15,965 bases of DNA from Catenibacterium sp. co_0103 (GCF_004168205.1 NZ_RCYB01000049.1:1-15965); one strand, 5' to 3'; positions 1 to 6,937 are shown, counted from the first letter of the stretch. Translations and numbers: made by a program. Notes: generated by a model from the sequence alone, not told the origin.

Positions 1-334
1 CAATAACCTGTTCTTCTGATTCTACAGAACAAGGACCAGCAATAAGAGCCATATGGCCTCCACCTACTTTAACACCACCTACATCCACAATAGTATCTTC
101 AGGATGGAATGCTCTATTGGCAAGCTTATAAGGCTGTTCAACTCTCATAACCTTTTCTACATTAGGTGAAACTTCAATATCTCTAGGATCTACTTTAGTC
201 GTATCCCCAATTACACCGATAATAGTTGTTTCATGACCAGTAGAAACATGCGGTTCTAAACCATAGCCTTCAATCTTGTCAGTTACTTTCTTAATATCAT
301 TTTCATCACATTTTGGTTTTAATACAATAATCAT
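1..334 (-). CDS. aroF: 3-deoxy-7-phosphoheptulonate (DAHP) synthase, N-terminal part
   Basis: This would condense phosphoenolpyruvate and erythrose 4-phosphate to DAHP, the first step of the shikimate pathway, in the cytoplasm. Only the first 111 codons are present; the gene runs off the left edge. The N-terminal segment (MIIVLKP..., residues 1 to about 70) resembles the ferredoxin/ACT-like regulatory domain of the Thermotoga/Bacillus-type DAHP synthases. It is followed by the start of the TIM barrel with the family signature AGPCSVES near residues 99-106. The ATG at 332-334 follows an AAAGGAGA ribosome binding site. A T-box leader directly upstream implies control by charging of an aromatic amino-acid tRNA, predicted tyrosine. 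The family assignment is firm. The symbol aroF (aroA/aroG in some genomes) is a naming choice. Confidence 0.9.
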   Translation of the reverse strand, partial: MIIVLKPKCDENDIKKVTDKIEGYGLEPHVSTGHETTIIGVIGDTTKVDPRDIEVSPNVEKVMRVEQPYKLANRAFHPEDTIVDVGGVKVGGGHMALIAGPCSVESEEQVI

Positions 335-354
335 AATCTTTTCTCCTTTGGATA

Positions 355-394
355 TATAAAAAGTCCCTCTCGATTATAAGGACGAGAGGGACTT
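355..394 (-). terminator. Regulated terminator of the aroF T-box
   Basis: On the minus strand AGTCCCTCTCG and CGAGAGGGACT form an 11 bp perfect stem around a ten-base loop, followed by TTTTT. It lies between the T-box core (395-408) and the aroF ribosome binding site, as expected of the terminator that competes with the antiterminator. Confidence 0.92.
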
Positions 395-616
395 CGCGTT
401 ACCACCTTATTTTATCCATACATCACTATATAGACCTCTGTGAGTACTATCATACTCTGACGATATAACGGTCGTACCCGTGGATACCTACTTCATTTCA
501 ATATCCCGACTCCTTGATGTATTTCATCCACATGAATCATTCCCTCTCAGCACTAGGAACTCTCTGTAAATCCAAAAACTGAATGTTCTTTTCAATTCGT
601 TGTCTTTTTTGTATAT
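355..616 (-). promoter_or_regulatory. T-box riboswitch leader, predicted tyrosine-specific, upstream of aroF
   Basis: Read on the minus strand, the leader has the AGAGAG element of Stem I (about 560-565), closed at its base by GGAT/ATCC pairing that starts at 573. A short TTCC...GGAA stem follows. The specifier region GAAAUACAUCAAGGAGU then matches the usual T-box arrangement in which the codon precedes a C-rich/GGAGU segment. This puts specifier codon UAC (Tyr) at 519-521. The T-box core GGTGGTAACGCG lies at 395-406. Its UGGU bulge would pair with an ACCA tRNA end, meaning discriminator A, which suits tRNA-Tyr and not a G-discriminator tRNA-Trp. An intrinsic terminator follows. Uncharged tRNA-Tyr would stabilise the antiterminator and switch on DAHP synthase. 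The T-box identity is near certain; the specifier is a manual alignment. Confidence 0.93.
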
Positions 617-622
617 GAATCT

Positions 623-651
623 AATATAAGAGCCTTAAAACCAAATGTCAA
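623..651 (-). promoter_or_regulatory. Promoter of the aroF T-box transcript
   Basis: Minus strand: -35 TTGACA (646-651, consensus), 17 bp spacer, -10 TATATT (623-628). Transcription would begin near 616, giving a leader of about 280 nt before the aroF ATG. This fits a T-box of ordinary length. Confidence 0.85.
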
Positions 652-794
652 TGATTTTTATAGAGTAAGCGAATACATTTAGAAAAAAATAAAAATATTT
701 CTTTTTATGCTACTTATATGAGTGAAAATAAATTCAAATACTATATGTACTTGAAAAAATCATGAGAAGCACATCAAAATAAACCATTTTTTTC
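652..794. other. AT-rich spacer between divergent promoters, nothing recognised
   Basis: The stretch from 335 to 838 has no protein gene. It is filled by the T-box leader, its promoter and the tRNA promoter, except for this AT-rich piece. I see no open frame with a ribosome binding site, no clear repeat and no hairpin with a T-tract here. Confidence 0.5.
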
Positions 795-823
795 TTGAAA
801 ACGTCTCCTATGCATACTATAAT
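795..823 (+). promoter_or_regulatory. Promoter of tRNA-Leu
   Basis: -35 TTGAAA (795-800), 17 bp spacer, -10 TATAAT (818-823). The predicted transcription start near 830 is only about 9 bases before the mature tRNA 5' end, typical for a single tRNA gene. Confidence 0.85.
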
Positions 824-838
824 AATAGCGTTGTCAAT

Positions 839-925
839 GCCCTTGTGATGAAATTGGTAGACATAGCAGACTCAAAATCTGCCGGCTTCAAACCCGTACC
901 GGTTCGAGTCCGGTCAAGGGCACCA
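839..925 (+). tRNA. tRNA-Leu (anticodon CAA)
   Basis: An 87-nt class II tRNA that decodes UUG leucine codons. The acceptor stem GCCCTTG/CAAGGGC (839-845 with 915-921) is perfect. The anticodon stem GCAGA/TCTGC (866-870 with 878-882) encloses loop CTCAAAA with anticodon CAA at 873-875. A long variable arm typical of tRNA-Leu follows, then the T-arm containing GGTTCGAGTCC. The discriminator is A (922) and the CCA end is encoded (923-925). It has its own promoter and terminator, so it is a monocistronic tRNA gene. Confidence 0.97.
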
Positions 926-938
926 ATTATTAACGATT

Positions 939-966
939 AAGCTGGGATGTATTCTCAGCTTTTTTT
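939..966 (+). terminator. Terminator of tRNA-Leu
   Basis: AAGCTG (939-944) pairs with CAGCTT (956-961), with a short imperfect inner part. A run of T follows immediately. Confidence 0.8.
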
Positions 967-971
967 GCACT

Positions 972-996
972 AAAAAAAGGAATAGATGACTATTCC
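972..996 (-). terminator. Terminator of the tag operon
   Basis: On the minus strand GGAATAG and CTATTCC (979-985 with 990-996) pair around a four-base loop and are followed by seven T. The TAG stop codon of the last gene lies inside the stem. Confidence 0.85.
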
Positions 997-1400
997 TCAC
1001 TAAATAATACTTCTTCTACAATAGCAGCGGCATCTCTAATACAGTCAGGACAAGTTCTTAACAACTTACCTGTTTCTACACCTTTTAATACTTTGCATGT
1101 AGTTGTAGAGTTCTTTTCTTTAAATTTTTGCATGATTTCTCTAGATAACTTATAAGTACTTGCTTTACTATTTGGCTTATCTAGATTGCCTGTACTATTC
1201 TTACATCCTGCAAGAAGACATGCACCAGTCACAGCACCACAAGTTCCTTCCATGCATCCTACGCCTAGACCTAAGCCTTCAGCTACCTTAAACATTGTTT
1301 CCTCATCCATGCCTACAAGATCACAATAAGTACATGCAATAGCCTGTGCACAGTTATAACCCTTATCATGTTTCTTAATAGTTTCATCAATACGTGTCAT
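990..1400 (-). CDS. C_GCAxxG_C_C family redox-active protein
   Basis: A 136-residue Cys-rich cytoplasmic protein of the C_GCAxxG_C_C family (often called a putative redox-active protein; biochemical role not established). Visible cysteines: C17 (YNCAQAI), C49, C54-C61 within TCGAVTGAC (the family signature, here CGAxxGxxC), C66, C102, and C117/C120 near the end (CPDC). An upstream in-frame ATG at 1413-1415 exists. However, the GGAGG that would serve this gene overlaps that codon and sits 8 bases before the ATG at 1398-1400, so the shorter start (MTRIDE...) is preferred. The gene begins 5 bases after the stop of tag, and its ribosome binding site lies within the end of tag, so translational coupling is likely. 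Family assignment is good; function is unknown. Confidence 0.88.
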   Translation of the reverse strand: MTRIDETIKKHDKGYNCAQAIACTYCDLVGMDEETMFKVAEGLGLGVGCMEGTCGAVTGACLLAGCKNSTGNLDKPNSKASTYKLSREIMQKFKEKNSTTTCKVLKGVETGKLLRTCPDCIRDAAAIVEEVLFSEE

Positions 1401-1405
1401 ATCCT

Positions 1406-1948
1406 TTACCTCCATTCACAATTCATGAGATGATCATTATAAATACCAATCGCCTGTAAATAACTATAAATAATCACAGGACCTACAAACTTAAAGCTAT
1501 GTTTCTTTAAATCTTTAGATATCTTAGTAGACAGTGCATCACTTGCAGGTATCTCTTTTTCTTCTGTATAACGATGATCGATTACCTTATAATCTACAAA
1601 AGACCAGATATAATGATCAAAGCTGCCAAACTCTTCCTGCACGTTTAGAAAAGCTTTCGCATTGATTATAATACTATTGATCTTCAAACGATTATGAATA
1701 ATCCCTTCAGCTTCATAGAGAGATTCTATTTTTTCTTTAGAATAAGAGGCAATCTTGTGATAATCAAAATCATCAAATGCCTGATTATAAGCTTCTTCCT
1801 TTTTTAAAATAGTATCCCAGGATAATCCTGCCTGCATGCCTTCTAAAACAAGCATCTTAAATAACATTATTTCATCATGTGTTTCTTTACACCATTGATC
1901 ATCATGATATTTGATTGCTTCTTTACTTTTAGCCCATGAACACCTCAT
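1406..1948 (-). CDS. tag: DNA-3-methyladenine glycosylase I
   Basis: Removes 3-methyladenine from alkylated DNA, starting base-excision repair in the cytoplasm. The 180-residue length and order of motifs match E. coli Tag. The zinc-snap ligands are C3, H15, H173 and C177 (NDHLMNC at the C-terminus). LEGMQAGLSW (35-44) carries the catalytic-site glutamate E36. The central GIIHNRLKI segment and SFKFVGP (151-157) are also family-typical. The open frame extends 16 codons upstream, but the ATG at 1946-1948 has a perfect AAGGAGG 8 bases before it and gives the Tag-like start MRCSW. It is the first gene of a two-gene unit with the redox protein and diverges from the rRNA methyltransferase. Confidence 0.95.
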   Translation of the reverse strand: MRCSWAKSKEAIKYHDDQWCKETHDEIMLFKMLVLEGMQAGLSWDTILKKEEAYNQAFDDFDYHKIASYSKEKIESLYEAEGIIHNRLKINSIIINAKAFLNVQEEFGSFDHYIWSFVDYKVIDHRYTEEKEIPASDALSTKISKDLKKHSFKFVGPVIIYSYLQAIGIYNDHLMNCEWR

Positions 1949-1968
1949 TAAATAATCCTCCTTTTTAC

Positions 1969-1977
1969 ATTGTAGCA
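1969..1977 (-). promoter_or_regulatory. Extended -10 promoter candidate for tag
   Basis: On the minus strand TGCTACAAT is an extended -10 (TGnTACAAT). A TTGACT hexamer lies 13 bp upstream (1988-1993), too close for a standard -35, so the extended -10 probably carries recognition. The transcription start would be near 1962, leaving a very short leader. Confidence 0.5.
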
Positions 1978-2009
1978 TATCCAAAGTAGTCAACACATCT
2001 ATTTTTTTG

Positions 2010-2015
2010 TATAAT
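2010..2015 (+). promoter_or_regulatory. Promoter -10 of the rsmF-like operon
   Basis: TATAAT at 2010-2015, with a weak -35 (TAGTCA, 1987-1992) 17 bp upstream. This -35 overlaps the TTGACT of the divergent tag promoter region, so the two directions may compete. Confidence 0.6.
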
Positions 2016-2037
2016 AGTTCAGAAAGGACGTGAATTT

Positions 2038-3351
2038 ATGGAACAATTTGATGCCCGTATGAAGTCTTTATTAAAAGATGAATATGATGACTTTAAGAAG
2101 GCTTTGTTAGAAAAGCCAGTTAAAGGTTTATATTTAAATAGAAATAAGAAAAATGTAGAAAGAGTACTAGATAAGAACTATGTAGAACATCATCCTATTG
2201 TAGAAAATGGTTATCTCTATGATGAACACTATCATCCAGGAAGAAGTGCTTATTTTCTTGCAGGACTTTATTATATCCAGGAACCAAGTGCGATGCTTGT
2301 AGCAGATGCATTACCTATTGAACCTGATGATTTTGTGTTAGATATGTGTGCGGCACCAGGAGGTAAAAGCTGTGAGATTGCATCTCGATTAACTGGAGAA
2401 GGTATATTAATTGCGAATGATATAGAAGCATCTCGTGCCCGTATTTTAAGTGAGAATATTGAACGTTTTGGTTTAGATAATACAATAGTCACAAATATAG
2501 ATCCCATGCGCTTTACTAAACAATTTCAGGAAGCATTTGATAAGATTGTCTTAGATGCACCTTGTAGTGGAGAAGGGATGTTTAGAAAACTTGAACAGGC
2601 AATAGATACATGGAGTGAAGAAAAGGTATTAGAATGTGCTCATATTCAAAAGAATCTTTTAAAGGGTGCTTATGAAATGTTGAAGCAGGGTGGTATGGTT
2701 ATTTATTCTACATGTACTTACTCATATGAAGAAAATGAAGCAATGGTTCATTATGCAGTGGATCAACTTGGCTTTGAATTACTTCCTCTTACTAAATCTC
2801 ATGGTTTATGTCCAGGTGTTGATCTAGATGAAGTGGTGAGATGTTATCCTCATCATTATCGTGGAGAAGGGCACTTTATCGCCTTGCTAAGAAAACCAGG
2901 TAATAGTCCAAGAAAACAAGTACGTACTATGAAGTCTCAAGTAAATCCGGCTGACTTAAAGGTCTTAAAAGCTTTCTATCAGGAAAACCTCAATAAGAAA
3001 GTACCTTCATACATCATAGAAAATAATGGACATCTTTATGCAGTTAAGAAGAACTTCCCAGAACTCAAAGGAATCAGAGTATTACGTAATGGGCTTTATT
3101 TAGGTGAAGTGAGAAAGAATAGATTTATACCTAGCTATTCTCTTGCCCTAACTCTCACTAAACAAGATGTAAAAAGAAGTTATGACTATCCAAGTGAAAG
3201 TGAAGAAATCAAGAAATATATCCATGGTGAAACTTTAGAAGGAACAGGAGAAAAAGGCTTTGGTGTCATCTTTGTAGATGGGTATCCACTTTCCTTCTAT
3301 AAAGAAAGCAATCAGGTTAAAAACCTATTTCCTAAGGGACTGAGACGATGA
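2038..3351 (+). CDS. RsmF/RsmB-type 16S rRNA (cytosine-C5) methyltransferase
   Basis: An S-adenosylmethionine-dependent RNA m5C methyltransferase of the NOL1/NOP2/Sun family, cytoplasmic, 437 residues. An N-terminal domain precedes the Rossmann-fold core. The SAM motif DMCAAPGGKS spans 102-111. The two family cysteines are C176 in DAPCSGEGM (173-181, enzyme-release Cys) and C226 in STCTYS (224-229, nucleophile). The part from about 290 onward fits the C-terminal RNA-binding/PUA-like region of RsmF-type enzymes, ending with FGVIFVDGYP-like sequence and LFPKGLRR. This two-part C-terminus favours the RsmF-like branch over RsmB. The target (often C1407 of 16S rRNA in that branch) is inferred. The ATG has AAAGGA upstream. 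The stop overlaps the next start as ATGA. Confidence 0.92.
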   Translation: MEQFDARMKSLLKDEYDDFKKALLEKPVKGLYLNRNKKNVERVLDKNYVEHHPIVENGYLYDEHYHPGRSAYFLAGLYYIQEPSAMLVADALPIEPDDFVLDMCAAPGGKSCEIASRLTGEGILIANDIEASRARILSENIERFGLDNTIVTNIDPMRFTKQFQEAFDKIVLDAPCSGEGMFRKLEQAIDTWSEEKVLECAHIQKNLLKGAYEMLKQGGMVIYSTCTYSYEENEAMVHYAVDQLGFELLPLTKSHGLCPGVDLDEVVRCYPHHYRGEGHFIALLRKPGNSPRKQVRTMKSQVNPADLKVLKAFYQENLNKKVPSYIIENNGHLYAVKKNFPELKGIRVLRNGLYLGEVRKNRFIPSYSLALTLTKQDVKRSYDYPSESEEIKKYIHGETLEGTGEKGFGVIFVDGYPLSFYKESNQVKNLFPKGLRR

Positions 3352-3788
3352 ATCGTTACTTTAGCTTACGTGATGAAGTATTACATCTTTTAGATGAAAA
3401 AAGTTATGGGTATTATAAAAGAGAAGCTATTGCACATATGTTTCAGGTAGAAACATTATGCTTATTACTTGCAAAAGAAAGAAATCTAGATGAAGAATTA
3501 TGTGCTATTATCGGTCTTCTTCATGATATTGCAGTTCCTATTTATTCTTATAGTTTCCAGCATGCCATTCGTTCAAGTAAATTGGCAAAAGAATTACTGG
3601 ATCCTATATTTAGCGAAGAAGAAAAGAACATTATTCTAACTGCAATCAGTAATCATTCACATAAAGAACGCAAAGATGATGCATATAGTGAACTGATTAA
3701 AGATGCAGATTGTTGGAGTCACTATCTCGAAAAGACAGTTTTGAAGCATGAAGAATCAGAAAGGCTAAAACTTCTTAAGATTATGTGA
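3348..3788 (+). CDS. HD-domain metal-dependent phosphohydrolase-like protein
   Basis: A 146-residue cytoplasmic HD-superfamily protein. The metal-binding pattern is visible: H30 (AIAHMFQVE), the HD pair H59-D60 (GLLHDIAV), H103 (SNHSHKE) and D119/D121 (KDADCWSHYL). Small HD proteins like this usually hydrolyse phosphate esters of nucleotides, but the substrate cannot be read from sequence. Its ATG overlaps the TGA of the methyltransferase (ATGA, 3348-3351), so translation is probably coupled. A role connected to RNA or nucleotide metabolism is possible but unproven. No clear terminator follows before the next promoter at 3803. Confidence 0.85.
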   Translation: MNRYFSLRDEVLHLLDEKSYGYYKREAIAHMFQVETLCLLLAKERNLDEELCAIIGLLHDIAVPIYSYSFQHAIRSSKLAKELLDPIFSEEEKNIILTAISNHSHKERKDDAYSELIKDADCWSHYLEKTVLKHEESERLKLLKIM

Positions 3789-3802
3789 ATTTACATATGA
3801 CA

Positions 3803-3831
3803 TTGGGTTTTAATTGGAGTTGTGTTATAAT
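3803..3831 (+). promoter_or_regulatory. Promoter of the NlpC/P60 hydrolase gene
   Basis: -35 TTGGGT (3803-3808), 17 bp spacer, -10 TATAAT (3826-3831). The transcription start would be near 3838, about 20 bases before the GTG start. Confidence 0.7.
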
Positions 3832-3858
3832 TAACTGTGCGTAAAGGAAGGTGATTTT

Positions 3859-5202
3859 GTGAAAAGAGGACATAAAATAGTATCATTGCTTATTGCATGT
3901 GCGATGGTAACTCCGCTTGCTTTTTCTAATGTGAATACAGTAGAAGCGGCCAATAAATTTGAAGGTCAGGAAACAAAGTATTATAAGCTTTGTTCATCTA
4001 AGACACTTACACGTTCAAATCAGAATACTTGTAAAGAGTTTAATAAATACTTAAAAACAAAGAGTGCAAGCTTAAAGAGTGAAATCAGCCGCAAGCAGAG
4101 CAGTGTTGATAGTGCAAAGCTATCTATTTCAGATGCAGCAGATAAGATTAATAGCTTAAATAGTCAGATCAATGAAGCTACTCAGAAGATTGCTTATATG
4201 AATACTGCAATCACAAATGCTGAAAACAATCTGAATGAAAAGAAGGCTTTATTAAAGGATAGAATCTATTCTATGCAGAGTCAGATGAATTCTAATGCCT
4301 ATGTTGATTATTTATTTAATGCAAGTTCATTCTCAGATTTCTTCTCAAGAGCTGCAACTCTTAAGGATTTAACTTCTTATGAAACAGATTTAATGAATGA
4401 AATCAAGGAAGAACAGAAGCAGTTAGAAATTCAGAAACAGACACTTGTAGATACTCAGACTGCACTTAATGCTCAGAAGAGTCAGGCTGAAGAATTACAG
4501 AAATCATTAGTTGCAAAACTTGAAGCTGAACAGAAGGCTTTACAGGATAAGCAGAGTGATTTATCTGATAATGAAAGCAACATTGGTACAATTGCTCAGA
4601 ACTTAGTTGAACTAAGTAAGGCTTCAGATGAATCTAAAGTAAGTGGTGTAACACATGCAACACCAAATAAGAACAACAGCAGTTCTTCTAGTAATAGTGG
4701 TTCTTCTAATAATGGAGGATCATCAAACAACAGTGGTTCATCAAACAATGGTGGAGGGAATACAATTCCAACACCAACACCTAGTCCAGACCAGTCTTCT
4801 AGAGGACTTGCGATTGCGAACAAGGCATTAACTCGTCAGGGTTATATGTATTCATGGGGTGGATGTCACTCTATGAGTCAGATTGCAAACCCTAACTGGA
4901 CTAAGTTTGACTGTTCAGGTCTAGTTAACTGGGCTCATTATCAGGCTGGTGTTAATATTGGATCAAATACGACTAAGACATTATGTGGTGTAGGAACACA
5001 GGTGGATCGTGGTTCTATGCAGGCTGGTGATATTATCTTATTTAGTTCAAATGGTTCATATTCTGGTGTTCATCATGTCGGCATCTATATTGGTGGTAAC
5101 CGTATGGTACATGCCCCTTCAAGTGGTAAACCAGTACAGGTTGCAACATTAGGAAATGGTTATTGGCAAAGAGAATTCTACCAGGCAAGAAGATGTTATT
5201 AA
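3859..5202 (+). CDS. Secreted coiled-coil NlpC/P60 peptidoglycan endopeptidase
   Basis: A 447-residue exported cell-wall hydrolase of the CwlO/PcsB architecture. A signal peptide (residues 1-30: KRGHK, hydrophobic core, cleavage expected after VEA) is followed by a long heptad-rich coiled coil (about 64-255), then a low-complexity Ser/Asn/Gly linker (about 271-301) and a TPTPSP stretch. The C-terminal NlpC/P60 domain (about 315-447) carries the catalytic Cys352 (FDCSGLVNWAH), His406 (HHVGIYIGG) and a third polar residue, probably His418 (MVHAP). It would cleave stem peptides during growth or division. In PcsB/CwlO proteins the coiled coil restrains the enzyme until an FtsEX-type partner activates it; no ftsEX is present here. 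The start is GTG with GGAAGGTG upstream. Six cysteines besides the catalytic one are present (C14 in the signal peptide, then C45, C58, C336, C376, C446). Confidence 0.93.
   Translation: MKRGHKIVSLLIACAMVTPLAFSNVNTVEAANKFEGQETKYYKLCSSKTLTRSNQNTCKEFNKYLKTKSASLKSEISRKQSSVDSAKLSISDAADKINSLNSQINEATQKIAYMNTAITNAENNLNEKKALLKDRIYSMQSQMNSNAYVDYLFNASSFSDFFSRAATLKDLTSYETDLMNEIKEEQKQLEIQKQTLVDTQTALNAQKSQAEELQKSLVAKLEAEQKALQDKQSDLSDNESNIGTIAQNLVELSKASDESKVSGVTHATPNKNNSSSSSNSGSSNNGGSSNNSGSSNNGGGNTIPTPTPSPDQSSRGLAIANKALTRQGYMYSWGGCHSMSQIANPNWTKFDCSGLVNWAHYQAGVNIGSNTTKTLCGVGTQVDRGSMQAGDIILFSSNGSYSGVHHVGIYIGGNRMVHAPSSGKPVQVATLGNGYWQREFYQARRCY
4663..4761 (+). repeat. Low-complexity Ser-Asn-Gly linker repeats within the NlpC/P60 gene
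   Basis: Imperfect tandem units encoding SSNNSG/SSNNGG variants separate the coiled coil from the catalytic domain. The DNA alternates near-identical ggttcttc/ggttcatca and aacaatggtgga blocks, so copy number could vary between strains by slippage. Confidence 0.75.
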
Positions 5203-5226
5203 AGGAATGCGAGGCATTCCTTTTTT
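5202..5226 (+). terminator. Terminator of the NlpC/P60 gene
   Basis: AAGGAATGC (5202-5210) pairs perfectly with GCATTCCTT (5214-5222) around a GAG loop, followed by T residues to 5226. Confidence 0.92.
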
Positions 5227-5231
5227 AGCGC

Positions 5232-5256
5232 AAAAAAAAACGGTTTAACCGTTTTT
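5232..5256 (-). terminator. Terminator of the small membrane protein gene, possibly bidirectional
   Basis: AAAAACGGT and ACCGTTTTT pair around a three-base loop. On the minus strand the T-run follows directly, and the TAA stop (5245-5247) is in the loop and stem. T-rich sequence also follows on the plus strand, so it could back up the preceding plus-strand terminator. Confidence 0.8.
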
Positions 5257-5520
5257 CTTTTTTAAGATAACTTTTGTAACGATAATGATTAATACTAATA
5301 CAATCGCAGATGAAATATAGAAAGTATTCATTAGTGGTGGTTTACTGAACCATTTAGTAGACTTTGCAATCATACGTGCAGCTAAAGCAATTGAGTAACC
5401 AGTAGAAGCAGCACCTACTAAAGCAAGTAATGCTTTGAATAATTTTCCTGTAACTTCAGTAAATAAAATTGCGATTGCAAGAGTACATAACGCAATGAAT
5501 ATATAAATGACTAATTGCAT
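5245..5520 (-). CDS. Small membrane protein of unknown function
   Basis: I do not recognise a family. It is 91 residues long with three likely membrane segments (about 2-21, 27-47 and 67-84). A short positively charged or aromatic connector (KSTKWFSKPP, 53-62) and a lysine-rich tail (KKKNG) complete it; the tail suggests a cytoplasmic C-terminus. The open frame extends 13 codons upstream, but the ATG at 5518-5520 has a strong AAAGGAGG 8 bases before it, and the promoter candidate at 5550-5578 leaves a plausible leader. It is monocistronic and convergent with the wall hydrolase. It diverges from the VanY-like carboxypeptidase, so an envelope role is a guess from context only. Confidence 0.75.
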   Translation of the reverse strand: MQLVIYIFIALCTLAIAILFTEVTGKLFKALLALVGAASTGYSIALAARMIAKSTKWFSKPPLMNTFYISSAIVLVLIIIVTKVILKKKNG

Positions 5521-5549
5521 TGGGGAAACCTCCTTTTCACACTTAATAA

Positions 5550-5578
5550 AAGATATCATAAAATCACCCTTTTTGCAA
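5550..5578 (-). promoter_or_regulatory. Promoter of the small membrane protein gene
   Basis: Minus strand: -35 TTGCAA (5573-5578), 17 bp spacer, -10 TATCTT (5550-5555) preceded by TGA, forming an extended -10. Confidence 0.6.
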
Positions 5579-5624
5579 TTGTGTTCGATTAATTAAACAG
5601 TAATATGTAAATTATGTGAAAATG

Positions 5625-5633
5625 TGAGATAAT
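5625..5633 (+). promoter_or_regulatory. Extended -10 promoter candidate of the carboxypeptidase gene
   Basis: TGAGATAAT forms an extended -10 (TGnGATAAT, 5625-5633). No good -35 is visible 17 bp upstream. The start would be near 5640, before the chosen ATG at 5706. Confidence 0.5.
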
Positions 5634-5705
5634 AAGGATGGAGTGTGGACAAATAATGTCCTGTTTGGTACTATTATTCGTGATAAGGAAAGAGGTAAAA
5701 AACTT

Positions 5706-6935
5706 ATGAGAAGAAAGAGAAATTATAATTATTCTCCTTACAGTCGTCGTAGAAGAATAAGATGGGATAATGTCTTGAAGGTTGTTATTCCTGTTGTTGT
5801 AGTACTTGTATTAGTAATCACATTTAACTTTTCACGTATTAGACTTGCAATGAAAGGCTATTCATGGTCGCAGCAGTCTGCTGTATTAAAGCTAACAAGT
5901 GATAAAGTGAAGATTGTGATTGATGATGATTATTTAGATCATGTTGATTCTTGGTTAAAACATTCTAAGGATGTTAAGTATTATGCTGATTTTGAACAAT
6001 ATCAGTCTCTTCATAAGAAGATGAAAGCTGCTGATGTAGTAGATACATTATCACCAATGTTAGATGACCAGGTTCCTGCTTTAAAGAAGAATGGGTATAC
6101 TGAAAAACAGATTTGGACGATCTTAAAGACAGCTGATAGTGATGATTTAGATTATATTCTAGAAAAAGGCTATAGCTATAATACGATGAAGAATTATATG
6201 GCTGTATCTGGATTCAAGTTCCAGGATATGGATAAATATGAAGAAGCTTATAAATCAAGTAAGAATTATAACTATGCTGTATTAAGTACATCTTATCCAT
6301 TTATTGGAGATTCTACTAAAGAAGCGACTAGACATACTATTACTGATCCAGCACGTTATACAACTCTTGTAAAGAAAGGTTTATACCTTCCTTCTAGTTA
6401 TAAACCAGCTGATTTAGTCACACCTGATAAGAAATATATCACTAAGAAATGTGACCATCCAAAATTAAGAAAAGATGCTTATAAGGCATTTCTTGCTATG
6501 CGTAAAGCAGGCGAAAAGGAAGGCTATTATATCATGATCAATAGTGGTTATCGTTCTTATGATGAACAGAGTAAAATCTATAAGGAATATAAACAGAAGT
6601 GGGGAGAGCTTTACGCAATTCAGCACGTTGCATTACCTGGTGCGAGTGAACACCAGACAGGACTTGGTATCGATATGAGTTCAGAAAGTGTCGATGAAGG
6701 TAAGAGACTTGTATTTGGTGATACATCAGAATATAAGTGGGCATGTAAAAATGCTCATAAATATGGCTTTGTATTACGTTTTGCGGATGGTACTTCTAAT
6801 ATTACAGGCATTACACAGGAGCCTTGGCATTTCCGCTATGTAGGTAAAAAAGCTGCTAAGATCATGTATGAAAACAACTGGACATTAGAAGAATATTGTC
6901 TTTATACAGGAGATCTTCCTGCATTAAAATCATAA
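5706..6935 (+). CDS. Membrane-anchored VanY-type D-alanyl-D-alanine carboxypeptidase (M15B)
   Basis: Expected to trim the terminal D-Ala from peptidoglycan stem peptides outside the membrane. The 409-residue protein starts with a basic cytoplasmic stretch (MRRKRNYNY... RRRRIRW), then one membrane segment (about 26-40). A charged extracellular spacer (about 45-240) includes short repeated-looking helical units. The zinc carboxypeptidase domain spans about 245-405. Motifs: NSGYRSYDEQ (279-288), SEHQTGLGIDM (314-324; zinc ligands H316 and D323) and EPWHFRYVG (372-380; catalytic E372 and zinc ligand H375). The open frame begins 21 codons earlier at a GTG (5643), but the ATG at 5706 follows GGAAAGAGG and starts the basic anchor. 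It is single-gene with its own terminator. No vancomycin-resistance genes are adjacent, so a housekeeping wall role is most likely. Confidence 0.92.
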   Translation: MRRKRNYNYSPYSRRRRIRWDNVLKVVIPVVVVLVLVITFNFSRIRLAMKGYSWSQQSAVLKLTSDKVKIVIDDDYLDHVDSWLKHSKDVKYYADFEQYQSLHKKMKAADVVDTLSPMLDDQVPALKKNGYTEKQIWTILKTADSDDLDYILEKGYSYNTMKNYMAVSGFKFQDMDKYEEAYKSSKNYNYAVLSTSYPFIGDSTKEATRHTITDPARYTTLVKKGLYLPSSYKPADLVTPDKKYITKKCDHPKLRKDAYKAFLAMRKAGEKEGYYIMINSGYRSYDEQSKIYKEYKQKWGELYAIQHVALPGASEHQTGLGIDMSSESVDEGKRLVFGDTSEYKWACKNAHKYGFVLRFADGTSNITGITQEPWHFRYVGKKAAKIMYENNWTLEEYCLYTGDLPALKS

Positions 6936-6937
6936 TG

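Noticed and set aside
515..530. Tryptophan specifier UGG in the T-box
   Set aside because: The UGG lies 5' of the specifier position, and the UGGU core fits an A discriminator rather than the G of typical bacterial tRNA-Trp.
2271..2507. Minus-strand open frame within the rRNA methyltransferase gene
   Set aside because: It lies opposite the conserved SAM motif, so it is a shadow of the real gene.
4663..4761. CRISPR-like short repeats
   Set aside because: The units are in frame, imperfect, have no spacers and encode a protein linker. No CRISPR array or cas gene is seen in the window.
4596..4823. Minus-strand open frame under the Ser/Asn/Gly linker
   Set aside because: Low-complexity Leu/Pro-rich mirror of the linker repeats, with no ribosome binding site.
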